From: Sporolactobacillus sp. CQH2019
GTDB lineage: Bacteria; Bacillota; Bacilli; Bacillales; Sporolactobacillaceae
DNA length: 64,000 bases
Assembly: GCF_028765345.1 (NCBI RefSeq)
Contig: NZ_JARAJZ010000005.1
Coordinates: 62,001-126,000 of the forward strand
Reading direction: 5' to 3'
In this document: one piece after another, positions 26,663-35,788 of the stretch
Numbering within the stretch: the first letter of the stretch is position 1
How the letters are laid out: every line of letters starts with the position of its first letter
Position numbers and translations under genes: made by a program
The notes under the pieces: generated by a model
The model's input: the letters and a program-made list of their open reading frames with translations, nothing else
What the model was told of the DNA's origin: nothing
The model's database searches: none

Positions 26663-27589
26663 ATGTTTTCTGACGAAAAGAAGTTTATCTGTATGGACAC
26701 GACGGTATTGATTAAAATTCTTTCACAGCAAAAAACAGATAAAGTCGATCAGGCGATAGACGAGGCGGCGCGTTTTTTTTACAAAATTGAACGGACGTGC
26801 AGCCGCTTTGATCCGGATAGTGAATTGATGCGGCTGTCGCGCCGTACAGGCGAAAGCGTGAGCGTGTCGCCGCTTTTATATCAGGCCGTTAAATTTGCCG
26901 TGGAAACGGCGCGCGAGACAGACGGCGCGTTCGATCCCTCTATAGGAAGATCTATGGAACGGCACGGGTTTGATCGAAATTATCTATCGGGAAAAACAGT
27001 CCGGTCGACTTTTGCCGACAGTGAAAAAACGAGTTATAAGGATCTTTCATTGGACGAAAAGCGCAGAAAAATTTTATTAAAAAAACCGATGGTCATCGAT
27101 CTGAACGCCGTAGTGAAAGGGATGGCCGTCGATGTAGCGGCAAAAGCCGTCCGTAATAAAGGTTTTGTTCATTTTATCATTAATGCCGGCGGCGACGTTT
27201 ATGCAGCGGGACTGAATGAACAGGAAAGGCCGTGGAAAATCGGGATCAGGGATCCTGTCAGACGATCGGAACAGATCGGATCGATTCGCTTGTCCGATGC
27301 GGCAATCTGTACGTCAGGGGACTATGAGCGGCCCAGCAAGGTACTGCCCGGTCAGAATCATCTGCTCGATCCGCACAAGGACCGTTCTCCGGGAAACATA
27401 GCCAGCTGTTCCGTTATTGCCCCATTCGCCATGCTGGCGGATGCCTTTTCTACCGCTTCGTTCATCATGGGCAGCAACAGAGGCCTGAAGAAAATGGAAG
27501 AAATGCACCTGGATTGTGTGATGGTGACGCGATCGCAAGACGTGCGTGCGACAAATAAATTTAAGGAGAAGTGGTCATGGAACGAATAG
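26663..27589 (+). CDS. apbE: FAD:protein FMN transferase ApbE
   Basis: A 308-residue enzyme that moves FMN from FAD to Thr of target proteins. The conserved segments CSRFDPDSEL, VVKGMAVDVAA, NAGGDVYAAG and TSGDYER are present. No signal peptide is visible, and the ATG at 26663 lies rather far (about 15 bases) from GGGGAGG, so the exact start is uncertain. It lies directly behind its likely substrate, the FMN-binding protein, and its last codons overlap the next gene. Confidence 0.87.
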   Translation: MFSDEKKFICMDTTVLIKILSQQKTDKVDQAIDEAARFFYKIERTCSRFDPDSELMRLSRRTGESVSVSPLLYQAVKFAVETARETDGAFDPSIGRSMERHGFDRNYLSGKTVRSTFADSEKTSYKDLSLDEKRRKILLKKPMVIDLNAVVKGMAVDVAAKAVRNKGFVHFIINAGGDVYAAGLNEQERPWKIGIRDPVRRSEQIGSIRLSDAAICTSGDYERPSKVLPGQNHLLDPHKDRSPGNIASCSVIAPFAMLADAFSTASFIMGSNRGLKKMEEMHLDCVMVTRSQDVRATNKFKEKWSWNE

Positions 27590-28488
27590 AAACGGACATG
27601 CAGCGCGGCCTGCGAAAGGTCCGCGATTCGAGAATGGAACGAATGCATCCGGTAAAAAGTAAAAAGCGCGCCGGTTTCTCATTCAAAAAATTCATCAAAT
27701 CGCCTAAAGGGATTGTTTTCTCGATCTTAACGATCCTTTCACTGATCGGGCTTGATTATCCGAACAGCTCGGGCGGCATCAGGAATATCATTCTGGCCGT
27801 CGTCACCGGCTTGTTTATGGATTATGTCGTGGCCTATCTGATGGAGAGGCCGGTGCGTTTTTCGGACGGAGCGCTGGTCACCGGGCTGATCATCGGCGGC
27901 ATACTCAGCCCGGCGACGTCCTGGTATCTTGTCATGCTGACAACGGTTGTTGCGCTGGGGTTCAAACATATCTTCAAGGATAAACGAAAACCTATATTTA
28001 ACCCTGCGGCCATCGGACTGCTTTTCAGTGCGACCGTCTTTGCAGCCGGCGACAGCTGGTGGAGCGGGTTGTCCATGCTTTCGCCATGGACCACGGTCCT
28101 TTTAATCGTTGCCGGCTTCATCATAGCCGACCGGATCAATAAATTTCCGCTTGTCTTTTCATTTCTGGCCGTTTATATACTTTTTTTTCTCGTGCTCGGC
28201 ATTCTCGGGGTAACAGGTGCGGGCGACGCGCTGCGGATGCCTTATATTAATTCCGCTTTGTTCCTTGCCTTCTTTATGCTGACGGATCCTCCGACTTCCC
28301 CTGCGAAATACTCGGAGCAGGTGTTTTTCGGATTCCTGGCTGCCGTTGTCAGCGGAGCGGCATTTTTATATTTAAGCAAGCTGTCCTACCTGCTTGTCGG
28401 ACTGCTGACCGCTAATGCATGGAAAGCATTGCAGGCGCGCCGCCGCCAGAACAGGCCCGTCAGAAGAGGCCGGATCAATGTTAATTAA
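27577..28488 (+). CDS. NqrB/RnfD-family membrane electron-transfer protein
   Basis: Start at ATG 27577 behind AAGGAG, overlapping apbE by 13 bases. The 303-residue protein has a basic cytosolic head (about 1-40) and 8-10 membrane helices. It resembles NqrB/RnfD: SDGALVTGLIIGGILSP, FNPAAIGLL, and MLTDPPTSPAK match the membrane core, which binds flavin and quinone in Nqr/Rnf. The covalent-FMN SGAT/TGAT motif of classical RnfD is not seen. It probably carries electrons from a cytosolic or quinol donor across the membrane to the exported FMN protein. Confidence 0.82.
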   Translation: MERIETDMQRGLRKVRDSRMERMHPVKSKKRAGFSFKKFIKSPKGIVFSILTILSLIGLDYPNSSGGIRNIILAVVTGLFMDYVVAYLMERPVRFSDGALVTGLIIGGILSPATSWYLVMLTTVVALGFKHIFKDKRKPIFNPAAIGLLFSATVFAAGDSWWSGLSMLSPWTTVLLIVAGFIIADRINKFPLVFSFLAVYILFFLVLGILGVTGAGDALRMPYINSALFLAFFMLTDPPTSPAKYSEQVFFGFLAAVVSGAAFLYLSKLSYLLVGLLTANAWKALQARRRQNRPVRRGRINVN

Positions 28489-28588
28489 GTAAGCAGTCAG
28501 CCTCAGAGCTTGGACGGCTGCGGCCTGATGATGCCCGGAACAGATCTATACGGGGAATCCGCAGCCGTTTTGATCCACGGAGATTTCA

Positions 28589-28639
28589 GGGAAGAGACAA
28601 ACCGCTGCAGGATACGGACGGCTTGTCTCTTCCCTTTTT
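28589..28639 (+). terminator. Strong terminator after the flavin operon
   Basis: GGGAAGAGACAA and TTGTCTCTTCCC form a perfect 12-bp stem followed by TTTTT. A second GC-rich inverted repeat (ACGGCTGCGG / CCGCAGCCGT then TTTT) lies just upstream at 28512-28573. The 28489-28795 gap holds these, and an extended -10 (TGCTATACT, about 28763) for the Nudix gene. Confidence 0.75.
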
Positions 28640-28795
28640 ATTCTTTCAGACCCTTCCGTTTCAGACAGGCTTTTTCTTTGCAAAGAGAAGGCAGCGATAC
28701 GCTCCCGCTTCACAAATCAGGCGGATCGGCAGTCAAATTGCCGTGCCAGTACGCTGTTTTATGCTATACTTTGATGGGTGAAGGGAGAGAAAGAC

Positions 28796-29245
28796 GTGGG
28801 TTATATTGAAGAGTTAAGAGCGCTGGTCGGGCACAAGCCTTTGATTCTCGTCGGCGCGGTGGCCGTTATTGCTGATCAAAGCGGCCGGATCCTGATGCAG
28901 AAACGCAAATTTCCAGTCGGCATGTGGGGGATTCCGGGAGGACTGATGGAACTCGGAGAATCAGCCGAAGAAACCGTCAAACGGGAAGTATTCGAAGAGG
29001 CCGGATTGTCCGTTGACCGGCTTCGGCTGATCAATGTCTATTCCGGCCCGCAGAATTATGTGACCGCTAAAAACGGCGATCAGTTTTATGCTGTTACGGT
29101 TGCTTATTCGGCCGGCACTTTTAGAGGAAATTTAGTTGTAGATGCTAATGAATCGATCAAATTTGAATTTCGGGCACCGGAGGATCTTCCGAACAAGATA
29201 TTAAAAAGCCATCGATATATTCTGGATGACTACTTTCATAAATGA
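28796..29245 (+). CDS. Nudix hydrolase
   Basis: Start at GTG 28796 after GAAGGGAGAG; 149 residues. The Nudix box GGLMELGESAEETVKREVFEEAGL is complete: the G, E, R-E and EE-G pattern binds the catalytic metal. N-terminal PLILVGAVAVIADQ is a typical first strand. It hydrolyses a nucleoside diphosphate linked to another group; the substrate is unassigned. It is monocistronic. Confidence 0.85.
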   Translation: MGYIEELRALVGHKPLILVGAVAVIADQSGRILMQKRKFPVGMWGIPGGLMELGESAEETVKREVFEEAGLSVDRLRLINVYSGPQNYVTAKNGDQFYAVTVAYSAGTFRGNLVVDANESIKFEFRAPEDLPNKILKSHRYILDDYFHK

Positions 29246-29312
29246 ATGAGGCGCCGGGCGGCGATCTGAGTTTTGTTTGCCTGAAAATACCGTCATGGTG
29301 AAAGTCTGCATG

Positions 29313-29351
29313 GAAAAAAGGACCCGGTTTTATCACAGCGGGTCCTTTTTT
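29313..29351. terminator. Bidirectional terminator between Nudix gene and deoD
   Basis: AAGGACCCG and CGGGTCCTT form the stem, flanked by A-rich and T-rich runs, so it can end both convergent transcripts. Confidence 0.75.
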
Positions 29352-29369
29352 CCGGCCATTTAACGGCGG

Positions 29370-30074
29370 TCAGCCGATCGAGGCGCCCAGGGCTATTTTT
29401 ATCATATCGTTAAATGTTGTCTGCCGTTCCTGAGCCGTCGTTTCTTCTCCGCTGAAAACATGGTCGCTGACCGTAAGAACGGTTAATGCGCGCGCACCGT
29501 ACTTGGCCGCGAGTGTATAAAGCGCGCTTGTTTCCATCTCGACGGCCAGGACGCCGTAATCGGCCAGTTTTTTCATAATGTCCATACTGTCTCTGTAAAA
29601 CACGTCGGCGGAAAGGACGCTCCCGACACGGAGAGAGGCGCCCAGCTCCGTCCCGATATCAAATGCTTTCTTCAGCAATTCGAAGTTTGCTGTCGGCGCA
29701 TAGTCGATGCCGGGGAAAACAGCGTGATTCACTGCCGAATCTGTCGCGGCGGACATGGCCAGAACGACGTCGCGGACGTGTATATCCGTCTGGATGCCTC
29801 CGCATGTGCCGACACGGATCAGCGTTCCGACATCGTAATCGCGAATCAATTCATTGACATAAATAGAAATCGAAGGAATACCCATGCCTGTCCCCTGGAC
29901 GGATAAGCGTTTCCCCCGGTAGGTGCCGGTATATCCGAGCATGCCGCGTACGTTGTTATAGCAGACCGCGTCTTCAAGATAGGTTTCCGCGATATATCTT
30001 GCCCTGAGCGGATCGCCGGGGAGCAGGACGGTGTCGGCGATTTCTCCCGGTTTTGCTTCGATATGGATACTCAT
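29370..30074 (-). CDS. deoD: Purine-nucleoside phosphorylase, DeoD type
   Basis: A 234-residue hexameric-type phosphorylase with a strong ribosome site (GAGGAGGAAT). Conserved segments are LPGDPLRA (phosphate-binding), [15 protein letters not shown] and VEMETSALY, and the catalytic Asp is in TVSDH. It cleaves purine (deoxy)nucleosides with phosphate for salvage. A second, unrelated purine phosphorylase (PupG type) occurs at 39207, the usual Bacillus complement. Confidence 0.93.
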   Translation of the reverse strand: MSIHIEAKPGEIADTVLLPGDPLRARYIAETYLEDAVCYNNVRGMLGYTGTYRGKRLSVQGTGMGIPSISIYVNELIRDYDVGTLIRVGTCGGIQTDIHVRDVVLAMSAATDSAVNHAVFPGIDYAPTANFELLKKAFDIGTELGASLRVGSVLSADVFYRDSMDIMKKLADYGVLAVEMETSALYTLAAKYGARALTVLTVSDHVFSGEETTAQERQTTFNDMIKIALGASIG

Positions 30075-30152
30075 TTTATTCCTCCTCGGATTGTGATGAT
30101 GGCCCGATCTCTTTCAGTCTACCATACCGGAACATGAACGGGACTTTATCCG

Positions 30153-30545
30153 TTATTTTTGATAGAGCTCAAGCGGCAGATTATCGGGATCCCTGAAAAA
30201 TGTAAACGGCTTTCCCGTAAATTCGTCCATTCGGACCGGTTCAGTTTCGATTCCCTGTTCCTCCAGTTCACGCACAGCTTTCCCGACATCGCCGACGCTG
30301 AATGCGAGGTGCCGCAGCCCCCGTGCTTCGGGACGTGTCGGCCTTTCCGGCGGTTCCGGGAAGGAGAACAATTCGATCTGTCCGCATGAATCGTCGCCGA
30401 TCTGCAGATCAAGCTTATAGGAGTGCCGGTCGGCGCGATAAGCCTCATGGATAATTCTAAAACCAAGCAGATCCACGTAAAAATGTTTCGATTTCCGATA
30501 ATCGGAACAGATAATAGCACAGTGATGAATCCCCAGACTTTGCAT
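30153..30545 (-). CDS. VOC-superfamily protein (glyoxalase-like, YaeR type)
   Basis: Start at the ATG at 30545, five bases after GGGGGAT. The 130-residue protein has two beta-alpha-beta-beta-beta repeats. Metal ligands are likely His in IHHCAI, Glu in QIELFSF, His in LRHLAFSV and Glu near LPLELYQK. It resembles the SMU1112c/YaeR lyase-like group. The substrate is unknown. Confidence 0.8.
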   Translation of the reverse strand: MQSLGIHHCAIICSDYRKSKHFYVDLLGFRIIHEAYRADRHSYKLDLQIGDDSCGQIELFSFPEPPERPTRPEARGLRHLAFSVGDVGKAVRELEEQGIETEPVRMDEFTGKPFTFFRDPDNLPLELYQK

Positions 30546-30644
30546 GAATAATCCCCCAGTCAAAATGAAAAACTTAAGAATAGTATATCAGAAACGGATA
30601 ATTGATTGAGAAAATAGAAACGTTCTTACGAATTTCAACCGATC

Positions 30645-30701
30645 TGTTGACATTTAAGAGAGAATCGGTCATATTAAACATATGAATACTCATTCATATG
30701 T
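30645..30701 (+). promoter_or_regulatory. Promoter with perfect ArsR-type operator for the zinc CDF
   Basis: TTGACA at 30653 (within the run ending in CATTTAAG) is followed by a CATATT -10-like box. Just after it lies a perfect palindrome, ACATATGAAT and ATTCATATGT at 30678-30701 around ACTC. Its TGAA-N6-TTCA core has the exact spacing of SmtB/CzrA operators. The repressor gene is not adjacent. Confidence 0.7.
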
Positions 30702-30766
30702 ATCAATCACGGCGGCACCGTCGGCAACGGGTGAAGCCGATTTTTAAGCTTGGAGGGGGGACCCTG

Positions 30767-31723
30767 GTGAAAACCGCTCATACTGAGGATTCGGTTGCGC
30801 ATAATCATGAAATTTTGCATGCTCATGACCATTCGGCAAATAAAAAGGCGCTTTTGGCTGGTTTTCTGTTGATTACCGGGTTTATGGTTATTGAAATAAT
30901 CGGCGGCCTGCTCAGCCGCAGCCTTGCCCTATTATCGGATGCAGGCCATATGCTGAGCGATTCCATCTCACTCGGCCTCAGTCTGATCGCTCTCATTGTC
31001 GGATCGCAAGTGCCGGCCGACAATAATAAAACGTTCGGTTATCGGAGATTTGAGATTCTCACCGCTCTTTTTAACGGGATCCTGCTGCTGATTATATCGG
31101 TGTGGATCATTTATGAAGCTATTTTGCGACTGAGGCATCCGGTGGAAGTGGCCGGCTCCGGCATGCTGATTGTTGCTTTTGCCGGACTGGTCGTCAATCT
31201 TGCCGTTGCCCGGATACTGATGCATGGGGAAACGGAAGAAAATCTGAATGTAAAAAGCGCGTTTGTGCATGTGCTCGGCGATTTATTCGGATCGGTCGGC
31301 GCCATCGCGGCGGCGCTGCTGATCGGCTTTTTCGGCTGGGAAATTGCCGATCCGATCGCAAGTGTCGTCGTGTCGCTGATTATTGTCAGGAGCGGCTGGC
31401 AGGTAACCCGGGCTTCAATCAACATACTGATGGAGAGCAGGCCGGATAACCTGAACGTCGAAGAAATCCGCAGCCGGATCATGGAAGTCGACGGAATACG
31501 CGGGATTCACGATCTGCACGTCTGGACGATTACTTCCGGTTTTTTGTCGCTGAGCTGCCATCTGACAGTCGATAAACGAGCGGATCGGGATGAAATGCTC
31601 AGAAAAGTCGAGCGGGTCCTGGAATCGTACAACCTGGGCCATTCGACGATCCAGATCGAAGGAACGGATTTTTCAGACTGTCATACAGACTGCGCCGGCG
31701 GGAAGCAGCAGACGCATGCATAG
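30767..31723 (+). CDS. czcD: Zinc/cadmium/cobalt CDF exporter, CzcD/ZitB type
   Basis: Start at GTG 30767 after GGAGGGGGG; 318 residues. A His-rich cytosolic head (HNHEILHAHDHS) precedes six membrane helices. The transport site is HMLSD in helix II and HVLGD in helix V, the HD-HD arrangement of Zn-type CDFs. A His-containing C-terminal domain follows (HDLHVWT, HLTV). It exports Zn and related ions in exchange for protons. The operator upstream suggests induction by Zn, Cd or Co through an ArsR-type sensor such as CzrA (inference). Confidence 0.9.
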   Translation: MKTAHTEDSVAHNHEILHAHDHSANKKALLAGFLLITGFMVIEIIGGLLSRSLALLSDAGHMLSDSISLGLSLIALIVGSQVPADNNKTFGYRRFEILTALFNGILLLIISVWIIYEAILRLRHPVEVAGSGMLIVAFAGLVVNLAVARILMHGETEENLNVKSAFVHVLGDLFGSVGAIAAALLIGFFGWEIADPIASVVVSLIIVRSGWQVTRASINILMESRPDNLNVEEIRSRIMEVDGIRGIHDLHVWTITSGFLSLSCHLTVDKRADRDEMLRKVERVLESYNLGHSTIQIEGTDFSDCHTDCAGGKQQTHA

Positions 31724-31725
31724 GA

Positions 31726-31751
31726 AAAAAACATCCGTGCGGATGTTTTTT
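31726..31751. terminator. Terminator after czcD
   Basis: AAAAAACATCC and GGATGTTTTTT form a stem with a GTGC loop, 3 bases after the stop. It works on both strands. Confidence 0.8.
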
Positions 31752-31845
31752 AGTCTGGTCTCTCAGTAAAATGATCGGCAGGCGGAGTCTTTAAGAGTTT
31801 CTGGTTCAAAAAAGATATATTAAACTAAGCCGGCCGGATAAATTT

Positions 31846-32160
31846 TCATGCATCAATCGTTTTTAAATAGTTTCTTATTTCATCCGGCGATTTGTCATCT
31901 GCCCGCAAATGCGCTGTTTTTTTACCGTTTCTGAAAGCCAGCAGACTCGGAATGCCGAGCACCTGGTATTTCTCGCCAAGATCCGGGAATTTATCACGAT
32001 CGGCCGAGAACCACTCAAAGTCAAAATCTTTCACAATGTCATCAACATACATATTCAGTCTTTTACAATCCGGGCACCAGGTTGTCTCAAATTTGACGAT
32101 CACCGTTTTCGGCCCGCCGATGACTTCTTTAAATTCCTCTGCTGATTCAATAGCTTTCAT
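31846..32160 (-). CDS. Thioredoxin-fold protein with CPDC motif
   Basis: A 104-residue single-domain thioredoxin-like protein. The active site is WCPDC instead of WCGPC, with the cis-Pro in GIPSLLAF. It is close to the YtpP/thioredoxin-like group of Bacillales. It is cytosolic and probably reduces disulfides or takes part in redox sensing. It is a single gene. Confidence 0.85.
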   Translation of the reverse strand: MKAIESAEEFKEVIGGPKTVIVKFETTWCPDCKRLNMYVDDIVKDFDFEWFSADRDKFPDLGEKYQVLGIPSLLAFRNGKKTAHLRADDKSPDEIRNYLKTIDA

Positions 32161-32496
32161 TTACGAGACTCCCTCTTCCGAATTCAGTTTTCCAGATTGT
32201 CATTATTCTATCAAATCGGATGATCCGTGCCAACTTTTTTGCACGTGCACGGCCGGGATCTATTTCTTTGCCTTCATTGCCGTACATGATAAATTAAAAG
32301 GACAGAAGGAAAATGAAACTTCCGTTCGGCGGACCGCCGCATCAGGCGGGCGCCGGTTCGCGGCCGGGAGAGAATGCGCCGTCTGTCATAGAAATTTCAA
32401 GAAATTTTGATCGACAGAAAATGCCGGTTCCATTCAGAGTGCCGCAGGCGATGGCCTGAGGCGCTCAATATCAGTGATCGGGAGATGAATGAGAGT

Positions 32497-33492
32497 ATGC
32501 TAAAACTGAGTATATTGGAACAGTCGCCGATTTCCGAGGAATCGACACCGCGGCAGGCACTGGAAAACAGTACACGGCTTGCTAAGGCTGCCGAAGGATG
32601 GGGCTATCGGCGCATCTGGTTCGCGGAGCATCACGATTCTGAAGGACTGGCAAGCGTTTCGCCTGAAATCATGATCGCCCACGTTGCCGCACAGACGTCG
32701 CGGATTCATGTCGGATCAGGCGGCGTGCTCCTTCCGCATTACAGCCCTTATAAGGTTGCCGAGAACTTTCACCTGCTTGAGAATCTGCACCCCGGCAGGA
32801 TTGACCTAGGCATCGGACGTGCTCCGGGCGGCATGCCGGGGGCCACGTGGGCTTTAAATGACAGAGGGCGGCGTGATCTGAGCGATTTTCCGCGAAAAGT
32901 ACGCGATCTGATCGGTTTCCTGACGGATCATCTGCCTCCGGATCATCCGCTCCGAACGGTCAGGGCGACGCCGCAATCCGATAAGATACCCGAAATTTTC
33001 CTGCTCGGATCGTCGGACGGAAGTGCGGGCATTGCGGCGCAACTGGGAACGCCGTTCATGTTTGCCCATTTTATAAACCCGTACGGCGGCATTGAAGTCG
33101 TCCGTTCTTATCGAAGCCATTTTCAAAGCTCGGCCCTGTATAAAGTGCCAAAGCCGGCCGTCTGCATCTTTGCGGTCTGTGCAGAGACCGACGGGGAAGC
33201 GGAAAGACAGGCTTCGACACTCCGCTACTGGATGATTGAAACCGCTCAGGGCCGGTCGGCACCCATCCCGACGATCGAACACGCCGAACAGTTTGATCCG
33301 TCGGAACAGGAACGGAAGATAATAGAAGAAAATCGCGGCCGGATGATTGTCGGCAGCCCGCAAAAAGTGAAACGTGAACTGGAAAACCTTGCGGCGGCCT
33401 ATCAGACTGACGAAGTCATGATCATCACAAATATTCATGACTTTGAAGCAAAGCTGCGCTCGTTTGAACTGATCGCTCAAGTGATGCAATGA
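32497..33492 (+). CDS. LLM-class flavin-dependent monooxygenase (luciferase-like)
   Basis: The start is set at ATG 32497, where the family's N-terminal strand (LKLSILEQSPIS) begins; ATG 32485 is possible. The 331-residue TIM-barrel protein carries WFAEHHDSEGLAS, VGSGGVLLPHYSPYKVAENF in parts (VGSGGVLLPHYSP), and LGIGRAPGG. It matches the MsnO8/YtmO subgroup of bacterial-luciferase-like monooxygenases, which use reduced FMN. The substrate is unknown. It ends before a compact terminator. Confidence 0.87.
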   Translation: MLKLSILEQSPISEESTPRQALENSTRLAKAAEGWGYRRIWFAEHHDSEGLASVSPEIMIAHVAAQTSRIHVGSGGVLLPHYSPYKVAENFHLLENLHPGRIDLGIGRAPGGMPGATWALNDRGRRDLSDFPRKVRDLIGFLTDHLPPDHPLRTVRATPQSDKIPEIFLLGSSDGSAGIAAQLGTPFMFAHFINPYGGIEVVRSYRSHFQSSALYKVPKPAVCIFAVCAETDGEAERQASTLRYWMIETAQGRSAPIPTIEHAEQFDPSEQERKIIEENRGRMIVGSPQKVKRELENLAAAYQTDEVMIITNIHDFEAKLRSFELIAQVMQ

Positions 33493-33496
33493 CTGT

Positions 33497-33516
33497 CCCG
33501 GGCAACCGGGTTTTTT
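33497..33516 (+). terminator. Terminator after the LLM monooxygenase
   Basis: A CCCGG stem with a GCAA tetraloop and CCGGG, followed by six T, starts 5 bases after the stop codon. Confidence 0.8.
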
Positions 33517-33570
33517 AATTGCATAAAAGGGAACGTATGTGCTATTATAATAAAAAAGGGGGACGGACGA

Positions 33571-34161
33571 ATGAAGAGTGAACCGATTAAGAGGTGCAGC
33601 TGGAATACGTCGGATCCGGTTTATCTGGCTTATCATGACCGGGAGTGGGGAAGGCCCCGGTACGATTCGCGCCTGCTGTTTGAGATGCTCTGCCTGGAAG
33701 GAATGCAGGCGGGGCTGAGCTGGATCACGATTCTGAAACGCCGCGATCATTACAGGGCAGTTTTTGCAGGATTTGATCCGCGGATCATCGCAGACTATTC
33801 AGAAGAGAACGTGGCGCAATTAATGGAGGATCCCGGCATTATTCGCAACCGCAGAAAAATAGAGGCCATTATTGCCAACGCGAAGAGCTGCCTGGAAATC
33901 GAAAAAGAACAGCCCTTCAGTCAGTATCTCTGGCATTTTGTCGGCGGCCGTCCGATTGTCCATCATTATTCGGCTCATGACACAATTCCCGCCGCAAGTG
34001 AGGAATCACGGCTAATGAGCAAGGATCTTAAAAAACGCGGATTTAAGTTTGTCGGAGAAACAATCTGTTATGCTTTTATGCAGGCGGTCGGAATGGTCAA
34101 TGATCATGAAACCGGGTGTTTCTGCTACCGGCAGATTTTAGAAGAAATCGGGCACGGATGA
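33571..34161 (+). CDS. tag: DNA-3-methyladenine glycosylase I
   Basis: A 196-residue protein behind AAAAGGGGG. It carries the Tag hallmarks: RCSWNTSDP at the N-terminus with a zinc Cys, YHDREWG, GMQAGLSWITIL, and zinc ligands near the end (the His of NDHETGCFCY and its Cys). It excises 3-methyladenine from alkylated DNA. It is monocistronic, convergent with the MFS gene with only 19 bases between them. Confidence 0.92.
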   Translation: MKSEPIKRCSWNTSDPVYLAYHDREWGRPRYDSRLLFEMLCLEGMQAGLSWITILKRRDHYRAVFAGFDPRIIADYSEENVAQLMEDPGIIRNRRKIEAIIANAKSCLEIEKEQPFSQYLWHFVGGRPIVHHYSAHDTIPAASEESRLMSKDLKKRGFKFVGETICYAFMQAVGMVNDHETGCFCYRQILEEIGHG

Positions 34162-34180
34162 ATCCCGTCTTCAAATGAAT

Positions 34181-35440
34181 TTAATCGAATCGGCGGATGC
34201 CGGGAATAAAAAGGACGAGAGCCGTTAAAAAAACGACAGCAGCGCCGAGGATGATCATGGCGGCAGAGCCGCCGATGCTGCCGGCGAACCATCCGGTAAA
34301 TAAGTAGCCGGCCGGGAGAAGGGCAAAGGATCCGAGCATGTCCAGGCTGGCGACACGGCCGAATGCTGCCGGAGAGACCAGCTCCTGAAGGCTTGTTTCC
34401 CAGATCAGCCCGAACATCATCATGCCGGCACCTTCCAATATCATAAACCCCGTCAGCAGATAGGCAGCATGCGTCAGCGGCATGAAAAGCAGGGCCAGTC
34501 CGCCGGCACCGACACAGCCGTAGGCGATCGGTCCGCGATAATGCCATGTTTTCCGCATTCCGAAGAGCAAAGCGGTCAAAGCGGCTCCGGCTGCCTCTCC
34601 GGACATAACCAGTCCGTATACATATGACGGAAGATGCAGATGGACATTGATCAGCCAGGGAACCAGTATGACAACGATTCCCGTCGTACATATATTAATA
34701 AAACTGAAGGCAAGGATGGTTACCCAGAGCCAGGTATTTTTCTTGATAACGTAAATTCCCGCGAAACATTCCCGAAAGAAAGAAGGCCTTTCAGCTGCTG
34801 CCCCGTTTCTTTGGACCTGTCCTTCTTTGCTCAAAAAGCGGAGACAAATAAATGAGATGAGAAAAGTCAGTCCGTCGACGCCGAAACCGACGGGGGCCGA
34901 CGAAATACTGATGATCAGTCCGCCGGCTGCCGGCCCGAAAAGGCGCATGCCCTGCACGGTGAGCTGGGTGAGCGCGTTGGCCGAGGTACGTATTTCAGGG
35001 ACAAAAACCGTTGCGCGGATGGCCGAGAAAGCCGGCTGGAATAAACCGTCCATAAGTCCGAGAAAAGCGGCGACAACCAGCAATATGTGCACATCGAGCA
35101 GGCCGGCAAATCCGCAGAACATGACGGCAAAGGCGATCAGGCAGCGGATCAGGTCGGCCGTTCTCATTAATGAGGCCCGATTGATCTGATCGACGATCAG
35201 GCCGGCAAAAGGCAGAATGACGACATTGGGAAGCATATAAGCCGTCATAACCAGCCCCATTGTCAGCGTTGAATGAGTCAGTGAGTAAACAATGACGGGC
35301 ACGATCACGCTCGTAATCGATGAACCGAAGACAGACAGCGAATTGCCGATCCACAAAGCACGGAACGCCCGTGAAACAGCCAGCGGCTTGATGAGCTGCG
35401 GATATCTTCGTAAATGTGCTGCCTGCCGTGCATTGTCCAT
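34181..35440 (-). CDS. MFS exporter (EntS/MFS_3 type)
   Basis: A 419-residue protein with 12 membrane helices and ribosome site AAGAGG. The N-terminus, FRALWIGNSLSVFGSS, and the loop 2-3 motif PFAGLIVDQINR are typical of the MFS_3 subfamily that includes macrolide and siderophore exporters (Mef, EntS). The substrate cannot be assigned. It is a single gene. Confidence 0.87.
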   Translation of the reverse strand: MDNARQAAHLRRYPQLIKPLAVSRAFRALWIGNSLSVFGSSITSVIVPVIVYSLTHSTLTMGLVMTAYMLPNVVILPFAGLIVDQINRASLMRTADLIRCLIAFAVMFCGFAGLLDVHILLVVAAFLGLMDGLFQPAFSAIRATVFVPEIRTSANALTQLTVQGMRLFGPAAGGLIISISSAPVGFGVDGLTFLISFICLRFLSKEGQVQRNGAAAERPSFFRECFAGIYVIKKNTWLWVTILAFSFINICTTGIVVILVPWLINVHLHLPSYVYGLVMSGEAAGAALTALLFGMRKTWHYRGPIAYGCVGAGGLALLFMPLTHAAYLLTGFMILEGAGMMMFGLIWETSLQELVSPAAFGRVASLDMLGSFALLPAGYLFTGWFAGSIGGSAAMIILGAAVVFLTALVLFIPGIRRFD

Positions 35441-35788
35441 ACTTTCATGCCTCTTTTTTAACGATCGGGATCGTCCATTTCGTTCGATATCTAAAACGGT
35501 AATGCAGCGGATGGTACGATCCCGGCTGATTTTTCATAATATAAAGTCAGTGTATGCCCTCTTCGGGTTGCCGTCAATAAGCGGACGGGACGGCTGAAAA
35601 TCAAAAAACGCGAACGGATATGGTAGAATTAAACTGATAAAAATCGGCTGCGCCAGACCTTTGCTCAGACTAAACCTCAGCCGGGACGGCTTTACACCGA
35701 TTATGCCGAGGCCCGGCCATTTTTATATATACTATCATCTTAAAAGATTTTATACTTAATAGTAAAAAAAGAAGGGCGTGCCAGTGCA
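35441..35788. other. Intergenic region between the MFS gene and nudF
   Basis: No gene is supported. The stretch 35640-35735 is GC-rich with several partial inverted repeats (for instance CGGC / GCCG pairs) and ends AGGCCCGGCCATTTTT. It may fold, but it fits no riboswitch class I know. Confidence 0.3.

Noticed and set aside
35640-35735. GC-rich structured-looking region considered as a riboswitch before nudF
   Set aside because: It does not match any riboswitch consensus I can recall and the pairings are partial.
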